DNA of 64,000 nt, taken from Bombyx mori (taxonomy: Eukaryota; Arthropoda; Insecta; Lepidoptera; Bombycidae). The stretch covers positions 9,672,753-9,736,752 of the forward strand of contig NC_085135.1 of NCBI RefSeq assembly GCF_030269925.1, given 5' to 3'. The translations under genes were made by a program, and so were the position numbers. A model generated the notes under the pieces. It was not told where the DNA came from. It did not search any database and saw nothing but the letters and a program-made list of their open reading frames with translations. This document shows positions 40,117 through 52,039 of the stretch, in pieces. The first letter of the stretch is position 1. Every line of letters begins with the position of its first letter.

Positions 40117-41640
40117 GTTGACTTGCGCTACTGATTCGTGTTGGTATATATCTGTTGTGCCGTGAGTGTAAATATATTGTGTTTGTTATATTATTAAAAG
40201 GTAAGAATCATGGATGACCCGCACGATCCCGGGGGAGGTTATAAAGGACCACGTGCGCCCCACTCACAAAACTTTTCTTCTCAGATGGATATTGATCCAC
40301 CCAATTCCAGAAAACGACCACCACAAAAAAACGATTACTAATCTTTCACAAACTTCGCCGTCGATTCAGTCTACGTACACACATCCCGATTTTGTTGAAC
40401 GTAAGACCCGATACTGTGAAGATGACATTGCCCCTTTTCTAGTCCACGTTAGTAAGACGGTAACAGATGTGTCTGCTGGTTCCACCTTGAAACCCATCAA
40501 ATTCGGACACTTTCTATTCAGAAACAGCATAAAAAATGTAATACAGGATGGTGTGAAACGCATTGGCCGCAACAGGGTTTCAGTGGAATTTAAATCTGAT
40601 GCTGCGGCTAACGCTTTTCTAGAACACCCAGCACTTCAGCCGGCTAAATTTGAAGCGAACATCCCATCTTATAATGTTACACGAATGGGAATTGTGCGTG
40701 ATGTTCCAGTAGAATGGACTTTAGAGGAGCTGGTCCAATCGGTAGAAGTTCCTGCTGGCTGCGGTGCAGTCATTAAAGCACGCCGCTTGAATAGGAAGAA
40801 AATAGAAAATAATGTCCCTACCTGGATACCTACCCAATCTGTAGTTTTAACTTTCTCTGGTCAAAAACTTCCAAATCGGATTTTCTGCTTTTTTACTTCT
40901 CTCCCAGTTGAAGTTTATGTCCTTCCCATTATCCAGTGCAACAAGTGCTGCCGATTCGGCCATATTTCAACGCAGTGCCGATCCGCCCCTCGCTGCTTTA
41001 TTTCCTCCCAACCCCACGAAGGAATTACCTGCTCGAAGTCATCCCCTCTATGCCTGTTCTGTTCCGGCCCCCACTCTGCCACTGACAAGTCCTGCCCAGA
41101 GCACAGTCGACAAAAATCGATCAAATTAGTTATGTCACAGGAAAGCATCTCATATTTAGAAGCATCGGCTAGGTTCTCACAGGTGAGAAGATCATTTGCA
41201 GATACTGCCCGAATGACTCAATCATTTCCGTCCACGTATCCTCCGACAATCCACACTAATCTCTCTCAGCCACTCCATCCCAATTCTCAGTCCTCTTCTT
41301 ATAAGAAGACTGTTAATATAGCCCGACGCCCATATTCTGCTGCCCTAAGCCCAGGCTACGATAGAGAAGCCCACTGTCGTATTGTAGATACTCCAGCCTC
41401 CACCACCCCCAATGGATGCGCTCTGTTATCCCCCCAACCCCCCTCAACAAGAAAATCAACTAGAACTTCTCTTGTCCACCCTCATCAACATCATTTCGAA
41501 AATGAATGATGTAGCCCTACCGAACAACGTCTATCAAAAACTGACTCAGCTGATTTCGATTTTCAACAATGTTCCCAACAATCCTACAGCGGAATTGTCG
41601 CAGCATTAGATTTATTTAATAATGATATTTATTATAAAAA
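40117..41640 (+). mobile_element. 5' part of an I-like LINE (UTR plus ORF1)
   Basis: A short 5' UTR precedes ORF1. The 3' side is lost near 41640, where the tail-side DNA of a minus-strand element begins. No ORF2 is present. Confidence 0.65.
40210..41609 (+). pseudogene. ORF1 (gag-like, zinc knuckle) of I-like LINE, two frameshifts
   Basis: The natural start is ATG 40210 (MDDPHDPGGGYKGPRAPHSQ). Its frame stops soon after, but the neighbouring frame continues from the A7 run near 40324-40330, fitting one extra A. The main frame has an RNA-binding-like region (FGHFLFRNSIKNVIQDGVKR, SVEFKSDAAANAFLEHPAL) and Cys/His knuckles (CNKCCRFGHISTQC and CLFCSGPHSATDKSC). The frame changes again near 41405-41450, close to C runs, and the C-terminus (QLELLLSTLINIISK...) ends at 41609. 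Such proteins coat LINE RNA. Confidence 0.75.
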
Positions 41641-44600
41641 AAAAGAACACAATATTCCTAACCTAAAAGTACATGTTATTATCCGCAACATGCTTCGTCA
41701 GATTACAGAAATAAAGTTATCAGCAACATGCTTCGTCAAAAAGTACAATACTTACTTTTAGCTGCAAGCGTCGTCATAAGTAACATAAAGGTCCACGCTA
41801 ACAGTAATGCGCGCGTAGGCATCGGCTAGTCAAACAAGCCACTCTGGATCGCACCCGGCCCGAAAGTACCCATTACGCTAGCAGCATTGCCACGCTGTAT
41901 GGCAATGGATAATCTCTGAACCAGGTACGACCCAGACCGAGGATCGTGGCCTTGCCCTCCGAGGCGGTGGCCAATTGCGGCAATAAACTTTTTGGCCTCC
42001 GAACTCCACACACCCGTCGTTTCCACTGCCACTGGAACAAACAGGTATGTAGATTTCAGAGCATCGTACTTGGCATGCTTCGTTTTAGCCGACGCCTCAG
42101 CAGCAAAGCCCGCACATTGTCGGGTCCCAGATAAATGACACGCCGCGTACGTACAGCTACAGGTTGCGTCCCATAATAAGCAGCGTCCCTTCTCCCAAGG
42201 AATCAGAGTCAAACCATCCGGCCTCTTACCATCCGACCTGCTGAGGCCTGGTGGTTCCAACACACACGGGATATTTGCGGTGACCAAAGCACGTCGAATA
42301 ATATCATTAAGTGCATGGTGTCTCGGGAAGCGGCCAGCCGATCTAACACAACTCAGTCCATGCTGTCCGGCGGCATCCACCATACTACCACAGACACATC
42401 GATGGGGCTCGCAAATGCTGCAACCGAGTCTCAAAGCTGTGGCCACTCTCAATGAATTATTATCGAGAAGTGTCCCCAGCTGTGGTGAAGGCAATGCTTG
42501 CAACCAAGCACCAGATTCCGGACAGGAGACCGCTTTCAGGCGTGCTAATTCAACTCCAGTGGCGTCTCCCAGAAAAGTTGACAAAGTCAGCTTGCACAGC
42601 ACATCATCCCAACACCTCTGCGAGCTCCTGTTCACCGGGAGCGCCTCATTCGGACATAAAAGGCCCCAAGCCGCCAAAGCCTCGCTCGCAAACGGAATCG
42701 TAGATCCATCACCATTCGTACCCAGTCACTTAGCAACAAAGTCTACAACCCCATAACACGAAGCCAGGAAAGCAGCGAGCCCAGTACGCTCCATTTGTCG
42801 CACCCCCAGGCCGCCATGACGTATAGGTAAAACAGCCTGGCACCATTGTCTGTCATCCAAGCTTACGTTTAAAATAGTCTCCAGTGTATACCTCAACAAA
42901 GCATCAAGCTGGGCCACATCTTGAGTGAAAAGCCACGTTGGACAAGTTCTCACCAAATACGTCAAACGAGGCATCGAAAAGCAACAACGAAACAAGACGA
43001 GAGCCACGTGAGATGATAAGCTCAATAGGTTGCCGCGCAATGACGACAATAACTGCCTTTTTATTTCCAGAGAACTTGGTACTCCATCCTGAAATATTGG
43101 AGAACCAAGCAAAATGAAATTACTTTTAATCAAAACTTAGATACCTGGAACCAACTCCTGAAAATCTTTAACTACGCTTGCTGATACTCCAGTAGAAAAG
43201 TATACCTCACATTTCCCAGTATTAACCTCCAAGCCGACATCTCGCAACTTCGGAAACAAAAGTCTGATGTCGTCTAGCACGGAATCTGGGGGACCACCTA
43301 TTGTGCCGTCATCTAAATACCATAGGTTTAAAGGTGACTTGACGGTCTTTATAATGCTGTAGATAGCAAGACTAAAAATTAATGGGCCAAGAGGATCGCC
43401 CTGCAGGGCACCTACCTCTGAGTCAATGGAAGATTCCATAAAGAACAACTTGCTGGAAGAGCTGTAACACTGATACAAGAATGGGTATAAAGCCGGAATC
43501 TTTTCCTTGATTTCATTTAAAATTATATCTCTCTCTAAGCTATTAAAAGCATTCCTTATATCAAGCTTTACAATTGCACTGTTACAGTTCTCCCTGTTCA
43601 TAGCAAATGCACGGGTAGCATGAATGGCGGCCTCACACCCAAGAGCAGTCCCGAAGCCCAGCTGGTGGGGCTGCAAGTACGAGGCCATTTCATTCCTTAC
43701 AGACCGACACCCAAGCTTGGCAGCGAGACGACGCAGCACAGACCCCACCGCAATTGGTCTCACACCGCCGTCCTTCTTAGTTAGAGCGCATAAGCTACCT
43801 CCGTACAAATAAGGACACACCTGTACATTAACCATACCTCTTAGTATGAAATTGCATAAGTCTGTAATTGAGTGCAATAGACGAACACCAGGTGCAGAGC
43901 CGCTATAAAAGGAACTAATTGCGTCTGCAACATCCTCCGAGTTGACAGTCAAAAAAGGGCAACTAGAATCAGGCGCTGGCGGCAATGATAAGGGACGAAA
44001 AGGAGTAGGATGTTTATCACGTAATGCGCTTAAGGTCTCATCGTTAAAAGGTGCTAAAGAATCCTCCGACACTAAAAGACGGACAGCTCCACGCAAATCA
44101 CCCTCATGAACCTTGGCTTCGATTCTTTTGACAACGGATCGTGGCTTGTGTTTGAAGTCCTCTAAAAAATACGGGCTATTATTGTATGCATTCTCCTTAA
44201 CCTTTGCAGTAAGCGAACGGGGGTCACCACGATCTGGAATTCTCAGAGTCGTGTAAGAAAATGACAACAAGGAAACCCAGTCCTCCACACCGTTATTGTT
44301 TATGCAGCCGTCCATAATCACTCTGAGCTTTCCTGCGACTAAATTCCTGGCCCCCTTAGGGGTGTGCTTAAGCACAGGAATTTTATGTTTGTAAGATGCC
44401 AAATCATCTAGAGTATGGATAACACTCTGGGCTTGTGGATGAGCATCAGCAGTTACAGCACACGGCACCCGAGGCAGTATCGACGGCTGTATCTGGCTGT
44501 CTTTATGCATATGAGAAATATGCACATTTAGACCCCGGGGCACCACAAAAAGGCGTGTGGAACCCGGACAATGAGGGCATGTTGCCCTTGTGGGACTATT

Positions 44601-44720
44601 CATTATTTAAAATCGTTATAAATAATTATAAAATATGTTATATAACATTAATAACAACAAAATTCACTTTATCATTTAATATTATCCACCAGCAGTTTCG
44701 TCAATTGCACAAAAAATAAG
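41640..44720 (-). mobile_element. Restriction-like-endonuclease non-LTR element, near full length
   Basis: One long minus-strand ORF (44603-41826) with a short 3' region. The 3' region has a 16-base repeat (GCAACATGCTTCGTCA at 41685-41700 and 41724-41739). Neither a poly(A) tail nor a clear target duplication is visible. Confidence 0.7.
41826..44603 (-). pseudogene. Zinc-finger / RT / restriction-like nuclease polyprotein with two in-frame stops
   Basis: ATG at 44603 (MNSPTRATCPHCPGSTRLFV). The frame is continuous for about 925 codons apart from TAA at 43137-43139 and TGA at 42726-42728; no frameshift is seen. N-terminus: C2H2 finger CPHC...HISHMH. RT: GGVRPIAVGSVLRRLAAK, VKLDIRNAFNSLERD, GALQGDPLGPLIFSL and the catalytic LWYLDDGTIGG (LDD rather than ADD). 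C-terminus: a Cys/His motif (CVCGSMVDAAGQHGLSC...RHHALND) followed by a PD-(D/E)xK-like nuclease (KRPDGLTLIPWEKGRCLLWD). This domain order is that of R2/NeSL-type elements with a restriction-like endonuclease, but the LDD variant and the QRLSIAIQRGNAASVMG tail are different from R2 as I know it. The exact clade is unknown. Confidence 0.75.
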
Positions 44721-45308
44721 ACAAAAGTAGGTAGAGGTAAATAATTTTGGCATTTGCAAAAGTAAAAAGTAAATAAAAAAATAATAATAATAATTAAAAA
44801 GTATTTAAAAAAAAAAAAAACGATAAGTACATTCATTCATAATAAAACAAAATTAAATTATAAAAACAACAGACAAAAAAATTTTTTGAGTACCTATCTA
44901 CCAAATCCACAAAGGTGCGATAGCACAAAGAATATTAACATCAAGATTACATAAAATGTCATACAGGCTAAAATAAAATAAAACTAATTCCACAAATAAT
45001 AATTAAATAGAATCAATTATCCAATATATTTTTTTATATCTATAACGTTACAATAAAATGACGTCCACACTAAAATCTAAAAAAATAAAATAAAAAAATA
45101 AAATAAAAGTTTAAGACAGCGCCCTTTTAACTTCCGCCATAAGTAGGATCGAACTCTCAACCTTCGGTCATCAACGCCGCGACGTCAACCGCTAAGCCAT
45201 GAAGTGTACACGATTAGTTGACGAAATATTGCTTCTATATACTCGAGCCATTCCGCAAATTAACAGTAATGTTACCCACATTTGAGAGTTAGCAAATTTG
45301 TACCCAGT
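44721..45308. other. AT-rich DNA with a tRNA-like segment
   Basis: A/T-rich with several A runs; no ORF of note. See the tRNA-like segment at 45133-45215. Confidence 0.45.
45133..45215 (-). repeat. tRNA-like segment (tRNA-derived SINE head or tRNA pseudogene)
   Basis: On the minus strand TGGCTTAGCGGTTGACG resembles a pol III A box and GAGAGTTCGATCCTAC a B box, 30-40 bases apart, and ACTTC near the start can pair with GAAGT at the end. The T stem pairs poorly, so a working tRNA is unlikely. Confidence 0.4.
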
Positions 45309-45526
45309 AGTTAAGTTACGGCGAACGAGATAATTATAAAAAAAAGAATTTATTTAATTAAAACGATGTTTATTCGTTTGAATGTACTACAAGACTAATT
45401 TATAATTACAATATATTTATTAAAGTAAACTTATTGCTAAATCTGCAATGGTGCAGTTTCTGTTATGACGCACGGGGTCATCCGATGTGGATTCAGCAAA
45501 TACGGGCATCGGGCGATTGCCTAACT
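45309..45526 (-). repeat. 3' LTR of errantivirus
   Basis: 218 bp, intact; the end of env lies inside it. Confidence 0.9.
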
Positions 45527-47160
45527 CCTCCCTCCTTAAGATAGAAGCGCGTCCCGCAGCTTCCAGCAGCGTCCTCGGTGCTAGTGTTCTCGGGGCTCTC
45601 GTTCTTTGATTGTAGTCGTCGCTGTCTCCACTGCCACAGCTTCCAGATGATTATTGCTATCAGAATGAGGTAGAGTCCCAGTGTTGACCAACTTGGGGTA
45701 GTCATCATAGTCTGCCAGTCGATGATAGGTTGTTGAATGTTTTCGACCCGGTCCATCAGTTCGTGGATGCTATCCAGAGATATATCTTTCAGTTGTAGGT
45801 TATAGCGAATATTCCCTTCTAGAATAGTGGTTTCGCTGGGAATGGGTACGATTTCATCAGCTGTAATAGTGTCCGTGTTTGTCTTCAGTGTTCGGTTGAA
45901 TATTTCCACTTGACAATCGCTTGTAATGCTGGCGATGTATATTCCTGACATCTTTTTATAGTCAGATTTCCTTCCGCAGCGAGATTTCAGGATTTGTTCG
46001 TCTTTCAAGATGATAAGCCATTTGTTGTCTTCTAGTCTCTGGATCTTGCCTTGTTTCAGGTTCATCCTGGCACGGGTGCAGTTTGTGCTCTCGTGTTTTA
46101 TAAGAGTTACTATGCAGTCTTCAGAGTTCTCCACAGGTTGGGTATTCAGCGATGTGCAGAGTTGGACGTCTTGTGTGATCTTCTTGCAATCTTCCTCCAG
46201 GTATGAGTACTCGTTGGTTCCCAGTGCTAGGTATTTGGATTTAGGAATAATGGTGAGGTTTTGTTTATCTGGTATGGAGTATAGATGGATAAGGTCATAA
46301 AGGTTTTCATCTATGGAAGGGATATCTAGTATGAATGTTAGTGCGTCGTTTGTGCTATACGCTTTTACGCTAATAGAGCTCTCTATACTATGAATATTTT
46401 TAATACTTATTCTATCAACGGGTCTAAATTGGTAAAGTTTTTGAATAGCTGTTATTTCACTTATAAGACTGTGTGGAGCTATAATGCTAGGATGCATTAC
46501 TTCTAGTTGTGCAAAGGTCATGGCGTCTTCTAATATAACTAATTTATCTAAGAGTAATTGCAAACTAAAATATATTTGGATATATAAATCTAAAAAGTGC
46601 AATCTGCTTATTACTACGTTATTACTTAAAGTGGCGTTTTTTAACATTGAACCTATCTTTTTCTGATTTTCGTCTAATAACTTGATCTGTTTACTAAATT
46701 CTTCAACTGCGTGCTTTGCTATGAATAAAGTTTGTTTTTGAGATATTTTAATATTATGGACTGAATTACGTAGATTAGATAATTCATTTTCAAACTTAAT
46801 AGCGTCTTCATAATCCAGATTACCTGTAATAGTTTTAACTACTGAACCTAAACCGTTAATTAAGCCACGTCTAAATCTATGGTGCGGTGCAATAAATGCT
46901 AACTTCTTCCCTATTAAATGTAAACTATTTTCTATTTGATCCTTATATGCTCTATGCAACTCTTCGTTACCTTCAGCAGCTTTAGTACTGGCATATAAAG
47001 ACATAAGCTTTAAGGTTGTTTCATGTAAATACGATACGTTATATACGCAGGCCAGACTAAAAGTGTCTATCTGCTTCAAAATTTGTCCTTGTTTTAACAA
47101 AAGGATGCCATTAGTATTGTCTATAGGATTAAGGGTCAAGTCGGCGGCTGTGTAGAGCAC
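45493..47160 (-). CDS. Errantivirus envelope protein (F-like fusion glycoprotein)
   Basis: About 555 open codons. The first codon shown is GTG. The frame continues upstream over the pol end with a hydrophobic stretch (TLIAGAFVLYTAADLT) that may be the signal peptide; in errantiviruses env is made from a spliced mRNA, so the true start is likely outside this frame. A furin-type site RFRR is followed by GLINGLGSVV (fusion-peptide-like), as in baculovirus F-type envelopes. A transmembrane segment (LGLYLILIAIIIWKLW) lies near the C-terminus. The last codons run through the polypurine tract into the 3' LTR. The protein would sit in membranes and mediate fusion. No stop or frameshift is seen; function is untested. 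Confidence 0.85.
   Translation of the reverse strand: MLYTAADLTLNPIDNTNGILLLKQGQILKQIDTFSLACVYNVSYLHETTLKLMSLYASTKAAEGNEELHRAYKDQIENSLHLIGKKLAFIAPHHRFRRGLINGLGSVVKTITGNLDYEDAIKFENELSNLRNSVHNIKISQKQTLFIAKHAVEEFSKQIKLLDENQKKIGSMLKNATLSNNVVISRLHFLDLYIQIYFSLQLLLDKLVILEDAMTFAQLEVMHPSIIAPHSLISEITAIQKLYQFRPVDRISIKNIHSIESSISVKAYSTNDALTFILDIPSIDENLYDLIHLYSIPDKQNLTIIPKSKYLALGTNEYSYLEEDCKKITQDVQLCTSLNTQPVENSEDCIVTLIKHESTNCTRARMNLKQGKIQRLEDNKWLIILKDEQILKSRCGRKSDYKKMSGIYIASITSDCQVEIFNRTLKTNTDTITADEIVPIPSETTILEGNIRYNLQLKDISLDSIHELMDRVENIQQPIIDWQTMMTTPSWSTLGLYLILIAIIIWKLWQWRQRRLQSKNESPENTSTEDAAGSCGTRFYLKEGGVRQSPDARIC
45527..45541 (-). promoter_or_regulatory. Polypurine tract of errantivirus
   Basis: On the minus strand AAGGAGGGAGG directly precedes the LTR start AGTTAGGC; this is the primer site for plus-strand DNA. 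Confidence 0.75.
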
Positions 47161-50100
47161 GAAGGCTCCTGCGATGAGGGTCCTGGAACAAGATGTGGTC
47201 TACGTAAGAGTTTGAAATGAACTCGAATCGATTTAGAATTTGGGTGGTGCCCTATAATTTCTGCGACATTATTAGGGTGTAAATGAATGATTTTATACGG
47301 ACCTTTAAATACTGGTTTTGTCTTGTCACTCCTGGTGGTTTTGGCGACCTGTTTGTAAACGGTTTCACCTACCTTAAACGTGATTGTTTCCGCTGCCTGG
47401 TTTCTCTTTTCTATTACCTGCTCTTTGTTCTTAGACACGTGGGCTGCTATACATTCCTGTACTGCTTCTGCATTCTTGCGGTGATTGAGGACATAATCTT
47501 GATAAAATTCTTTAGGATAATATAGCTCTAATGGATTTCGGGATGCCGTATGACCGAATAAAAGCTCACGTGGTGTATAGCCTGTAGTAGAATGAATAGC
47601 GTTGTTATAGGCGATGATAGCGTATTTCATGATCAATTGTATGGGGTCGTCTTTATTTGTCATTCTTTGAATTCTTATTATTTCTGCGATGGTTGAATGA
47701 AATCGTTCAATGGGTGAGTTAGAGTTTGGGTTGTAAGGCGTCGTGAAGTGAATGTGGATATCATGCGAAGCACATATCTCTTTTATGACGTCATTATCGA
47801 ACTTTGTATCTGAGTCTGTGGTGATTTTAAGAGGTAGTCCTAGTACAGAAAATACTTGTAATAGAGCTTCTGCGATGTGAACACTACTAGAAGCATTCAG
47901 AGGTACCGCCTGGGCAAATTTAGAGAAATTGTCGATAATTGTTAAAAACGTTGCACCTCCAGTACTATAGAGATCCATGAACAAGTGTTGAAATGGTTTC
48001 GTAGGTGTCTCTGTTATAATCAATGAAGGTTTTAAGGGATTTCTTTCATATTTGGCCTTTAGGCAAAGGTCGCATTGATTAATGAACCTTTGAACTGTCA
48101 ATAACATATTAGGCCAGTGATAATTCCTATGCAGATGCTTAAAGGTCTCTTGGATACCGCGATGCGATGATTTACCTTCGTGATATCGCTTAATGAGTTC
48201 TTGTTGTTCAGTTTTATTTTCAACAAGTGTGACCCGCGAAGTACATCTTATTAATTTAGGTCCTCTGTCATTAAAGATCGTAGTATACACTCTTGAAAAG
48301 GCTAAGTATAGATTTTCGTCGTAAAAATAACAATGAAAAACACGGTCAGCTATTGTGTGTTCCTTTAAAAATTTGATAATTTCTGATTCAGTGTTATTTA
48401 CTGGGATGAAAACATCCTTAATAACTGTCCTAGAGTTTGTTGACCTGTCCTCTACTCTGTATGTAGAACCTGGTGTGGACCTAACGTAAAATTGTTTCAA
48501 CTGTCTATCAATAGCGTCGGATATTATAGGGATACCGTTATTTTCATTATCAGGTTGGGTATGATTTGTAGAAACTAATTGATCGGGGTCGACTGTTGTT
48601 GCACTCCTTGTGTCTGTCTCTTCGTCAATTTGAGAGGGATAGATACTGGTCATTTCTACGTCATTGTTGTTATAAGGTTGGTCGTTATTGTCAGTATTGT
48701 TACGTTCATTGTCTTGGTTATTCGGGTCATTAGTTTCTATCTCTGCCTGTCTACGGGCGTTTTCGAATATTCTATTTATTATGTTGTCGTCACTATTGTC
48801 ATCAACATTAACAGCTAGAGAATCTATACTATTATGAAAAATTTTTGCTCGGGATAGTGCATCTGCGTTAGTGTTTTGTTTGCCCTTTTTATAAACAACT
48901 TTGTAATCATACTCTGCTAACTTTAGTTTCCATCGTGTTAATTTAGAGTTAGGGTCCTTTAGACTCATTAACCATGTAAGGGGTCTATGGTCCGTATAAA
49001 TTGTAAATTTACGGCCATATAAGTAAGGTCTAAAATACTTAATTGCCCATACTATCCCTAACAGTTCTTTCTCTATGGTAGAGTAACGGATCTCAGTATC
49101 TGATAATGTCCTTGAGGCATAGGCTACTGGTTTATCTGAGCCCACATTGCCTTGGGAAAGTACTGCTCCTAAAGCAAAGTCAGATGCGTCTGTCGTTAAA
49201 ATAAACGGTTTGTCGAAGTCAGGGTATTGCAGGATTGGGGCGTTTGTTAGGATTTGTTTGCATTTATCAACTGCGTCTAAAAATTCGTTTGTATGTTCAA
49301 CCTTTGCGTTCTTTTTTAGACATGCTGTTAAAGGTTTCGTCAACTTCGCAAAGTCCTTAATAAACTTCCTATAGTACCCGACTAGTCCTAAGAAAGCTTT
49401 TATGTCTTTTTGCGTTTGTGGTATAGGGAAATTTAATACTGCTTTAATTTTGTCCTTGTTAGGATTTAGTCCTTGGTCAGTCAATTCATGTCCTAGAAAG
49501 TTAACGAGCTTCTGTAGAAATTCTGATTTGTCTAACTGAACTTTCAGATTATGCATTTTGAATCGCTGAAATACTAATTTCAGTTTTTCATTGTGGTTTT
49601 GTAGGGACGTCGCGGCTATTATGACGTCATCTAAGTACGTAAATACGTTGTCTATACCTCGGAGTATATGGTCCATAAGACGCTGGAAAGTGCTCGGGGC
49701 ATTTTTTAGTCCGAAAGGCATTCTTAGGAACTCATAATGGCCTCTTTCAGTAGTAAACGCTGTTTTCTCTACGTCTTTAGGGTGCATTTCTAATTGATGG
49801 TAGCCGCTTGCTAAATCTATGGTCGTGAAATATTGTGCGCGCCCTAATCTGTCAAGGATGTCGTTAATGTTTGGTAAGGGGTACTTGTCTTCTATAATTC
49901 TGTCATTAAGTCTTCTATAGTCAATAACAAGTCTCCATTTAACTTTTCCTGATGCATCCGGTTTTTTTGGAACAATGTGTACCGGGCACGACCAAGGGGA
50001 GATACTTTCCCTAATGATTCCTTGTTTTAATAGACTATCTACCTGTTTTTGTATCTCTGTTCGTTGTTGGGGAGCCTGTCTATAACTTCGTACAAAGATG

Positions 50101-50965
50101 GGGGTGTCGTCGGTTAGTCTTAATTCGTGTTTTACTGTATGGGTAAACGATAAAGGAATGTTTTCCGAGTAGAATATGTCACGGTACTGATAGCAGATTT
50201 TAGTAATTTCCCGTTTTTCTTCCTCGTTCATGTGGCTGGTACGAATTTTCTTTAAATTTTCACAAAGTTCTTTATCTATGTCAGTTTCCGTCTCAATTTT
50301 ATTAATTTCGTACTTCTGACTGCTTTCTATCAACTGTGACGGTAGTGGGCTTAGGGCTAACATACGATTGTTACTCACTATTTGTTGTGTATCATTATAA
50401 TTGATTATAGATGTCCTGAAAGTCCCGTTTTTTACTGTCACTATCGCGGCTGGTGACTTTAATCCTTTAGACCAAGTGAAATCGTCACAAATATAATAAC
50501 CGTCGGTGTAATTTGTTTTAACCGTTATAAACCTCTCGCAGTTCGGTTCTATCTTAACTTGCTTTACCGGATAGTCGAAATAGATTGGTATTTCAGTATT
50601 AAATGTTCGCAACACTTTGTTTTTGAAATCTATATTACAGCCTAATTTTTTAAACAAGTCCATCCCAATAAGGCCCTTATATTTTGGGTCAAAATCGAAC
50701 AATAAAAATTTGTGGTGTATATCGGTGTTGAACAGGTAAGGTAAAGGTAAAATTGCAACGTGCTCGTGACGAGTAGTAGCATGCGCGGTTTTTACTGTAA
50801 ATGGCTCACGCTCTATGCAGTGTTCGAGGCTAGTACCGGCTATTACATCCGGTGATATCATACAACGTGAGGCACCAGTATCTAATAGAAATTTACCTTG
50901 AAACTCCGGTAATTCGATGTAAGGGAGGTGGTCTTTGCCGTGGTGGTTGAGGTTAACAATATTTA
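47136..50965 (-). CDS. Errantivirus Pol (protease, RT, RNase H, integrase)
   Basis: Open without interruption. The frame overlaps the end of gag and lies -1 relative to it, so Pol is probably made by a -1 ribosomal frameshift; the first ATG (50861) is after the protease active site and is not the start. Protease: LLDTGAS (about 50880). RT: YFTTIDLASGYHQLEM and YLDDVIIAAT. RNase H: LTTDASDFALGAVL and TDHRPLTWL. Integrase: HHCC zinc region (HEGKSSHRG... CDLCLKAKY), catalytic Asp in LTIIDNFSKFAQAV, Asp in ITTDSDTKFDND, Glu in NSPIERFHSTIAEI. Length matches the family. It ends 25 bases inside the env reading frame. Confidence 0.92.
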
Positions 50966-52039
50966 TCAGCTGGGGTTCGATTGGTCCTCGTCCTGAAGAA
51001 AATCCTGTTGATTTGATTCTTCTCCCGACATATCTGGCATATACTCGTAGTTTTGGCCACTGTATTGCATATTATGGTTATAGTACTCACCACTGTAATA
51101 TGGGTCGTAACTGTCAGGGTAATACTGCTCCTGGCTATGCTGTGTGTAGAACATTTCTTCCGGTGCAAAGCGCGGTTTTTCGGGCTTGTTTACTGACCTC
51201 ATAGTGACGTCGGATACTCTTTGTGGTGGGTTTATTTGCTGTCGAGGTACATTTAGTTGTGGTCTAAAGTTACCTGTATTCCTAAAGGTACCTGATCCGC
51301 TAGGTCTCACATTACCTGACGCCGGACCACTCCTCCAAGACGGCATGGTTGGCCCTCGTTGTGGTTTTAGCTCCGGGTTCCAACTATTACGCGGGGGAAG
51401 GTTACTTACCGGGTAAGAGATTTGGTTAGACTTAGTTATTTCCTTTTGCTTATGCTGTATATTTAATGAACTAAAACTATTATTAAATCTATTAAACGCT
51501 AATCGCGCCTCCTCTTGTCTAGCCGTTACTATAGCTGCTTCCAGAGTCGAGGGTTTTGAAATCCTCACCCCAATAGATACGTGAAAGTCTAAGTGACTTA
51601 CATACTGATCTATTACCATATTTTCGTAGTATGACTTATCTGTGTGTCTACCTACCACGTTTAATGTGTCTAATATTTCTCGCAAACGTTTACCAAAAGA
51701 CTCTGCGTCTTCGTTGTTATTACGACGCAACCTTATTAATTCTTGCATCAATTGTATTTCGTTGCGTGGTTCGCCTAATCTACGCGTTAGCGCTGTTTTA
51801 ATTGATTGCCAACTATCCACGTTTCCCTCTGAAGCTATTGCACAAATTGCAGTATCGCTCAGTTTACTCTTAATTAAGCTAATAAGAGCGGGGTGTACCC
51901 TAACTGGTTGATCCAATAATGATATAACATTTTCTACTTCTTTAATAAAATAGTTCAATGTTTTAGGGTTACCATCGTACTTAGGTAACAGTTCAGAAAT
52001 GAACTTAAAAGTTGCTAGTTCGATGTTTGCCATTGCCAT
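50966..52039 (-). CDS. Errantivirus Gag
   Basis: ATG 52039 (MAMANIELATFKFISELLPK), 357 aa, ending at TGA 50966. The N-terminal two thirds fit the gypsy gag family: LNYFIKEVENVISLLD, IKTALTRRLGEPRNEIQLMQ, ESFGKRLREILDTLN. The C-terminal third is Pro/Arg/Asn-rich and Tyr-rich, with no CCHC knuckle, as is usual for errantivirus Gag. It forms the particle core. The reading frame is intact and overlaps pol at its 3' end. Confidence 0.9.
   Translation of the reverse strand: MAMANIELATFKFISELLPKYDGNPKTLNYFIKEVENVISLLDQPVRVHPALISLIKSKLSDTAICAIASEGNVDSWQSIKTALTRRLGEPRNEIQLMQELIRLRRNNNEDAESFGKRLREILDTLNVVGRHTDKSYYENMVIDQYVSHLDFHVSIGVRISKPSTLEAAIVTARQEEARLAFNRFNNSFSSLNIQHKQKEITKSNQISYPVSNLPPRNSWNPELKPQRGPTMPSWRSGPASGNVRPSGSGTFRNTGNFRPQLNVPRQQINPPQRVSDVTMRSVNKPEKPRFAPEEMFYTQHSQEQYYPDSYDPYYSGEYYNHNMQYSGQNYEYMPDMSGEESNQQDFLQDEDQSNPS

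Noticed and set aside
40915..41148. Minus-strand ORF opposite the I-like ORF1
   Set aside because: Antisense of the zinc-knuckle region; no independent domain.
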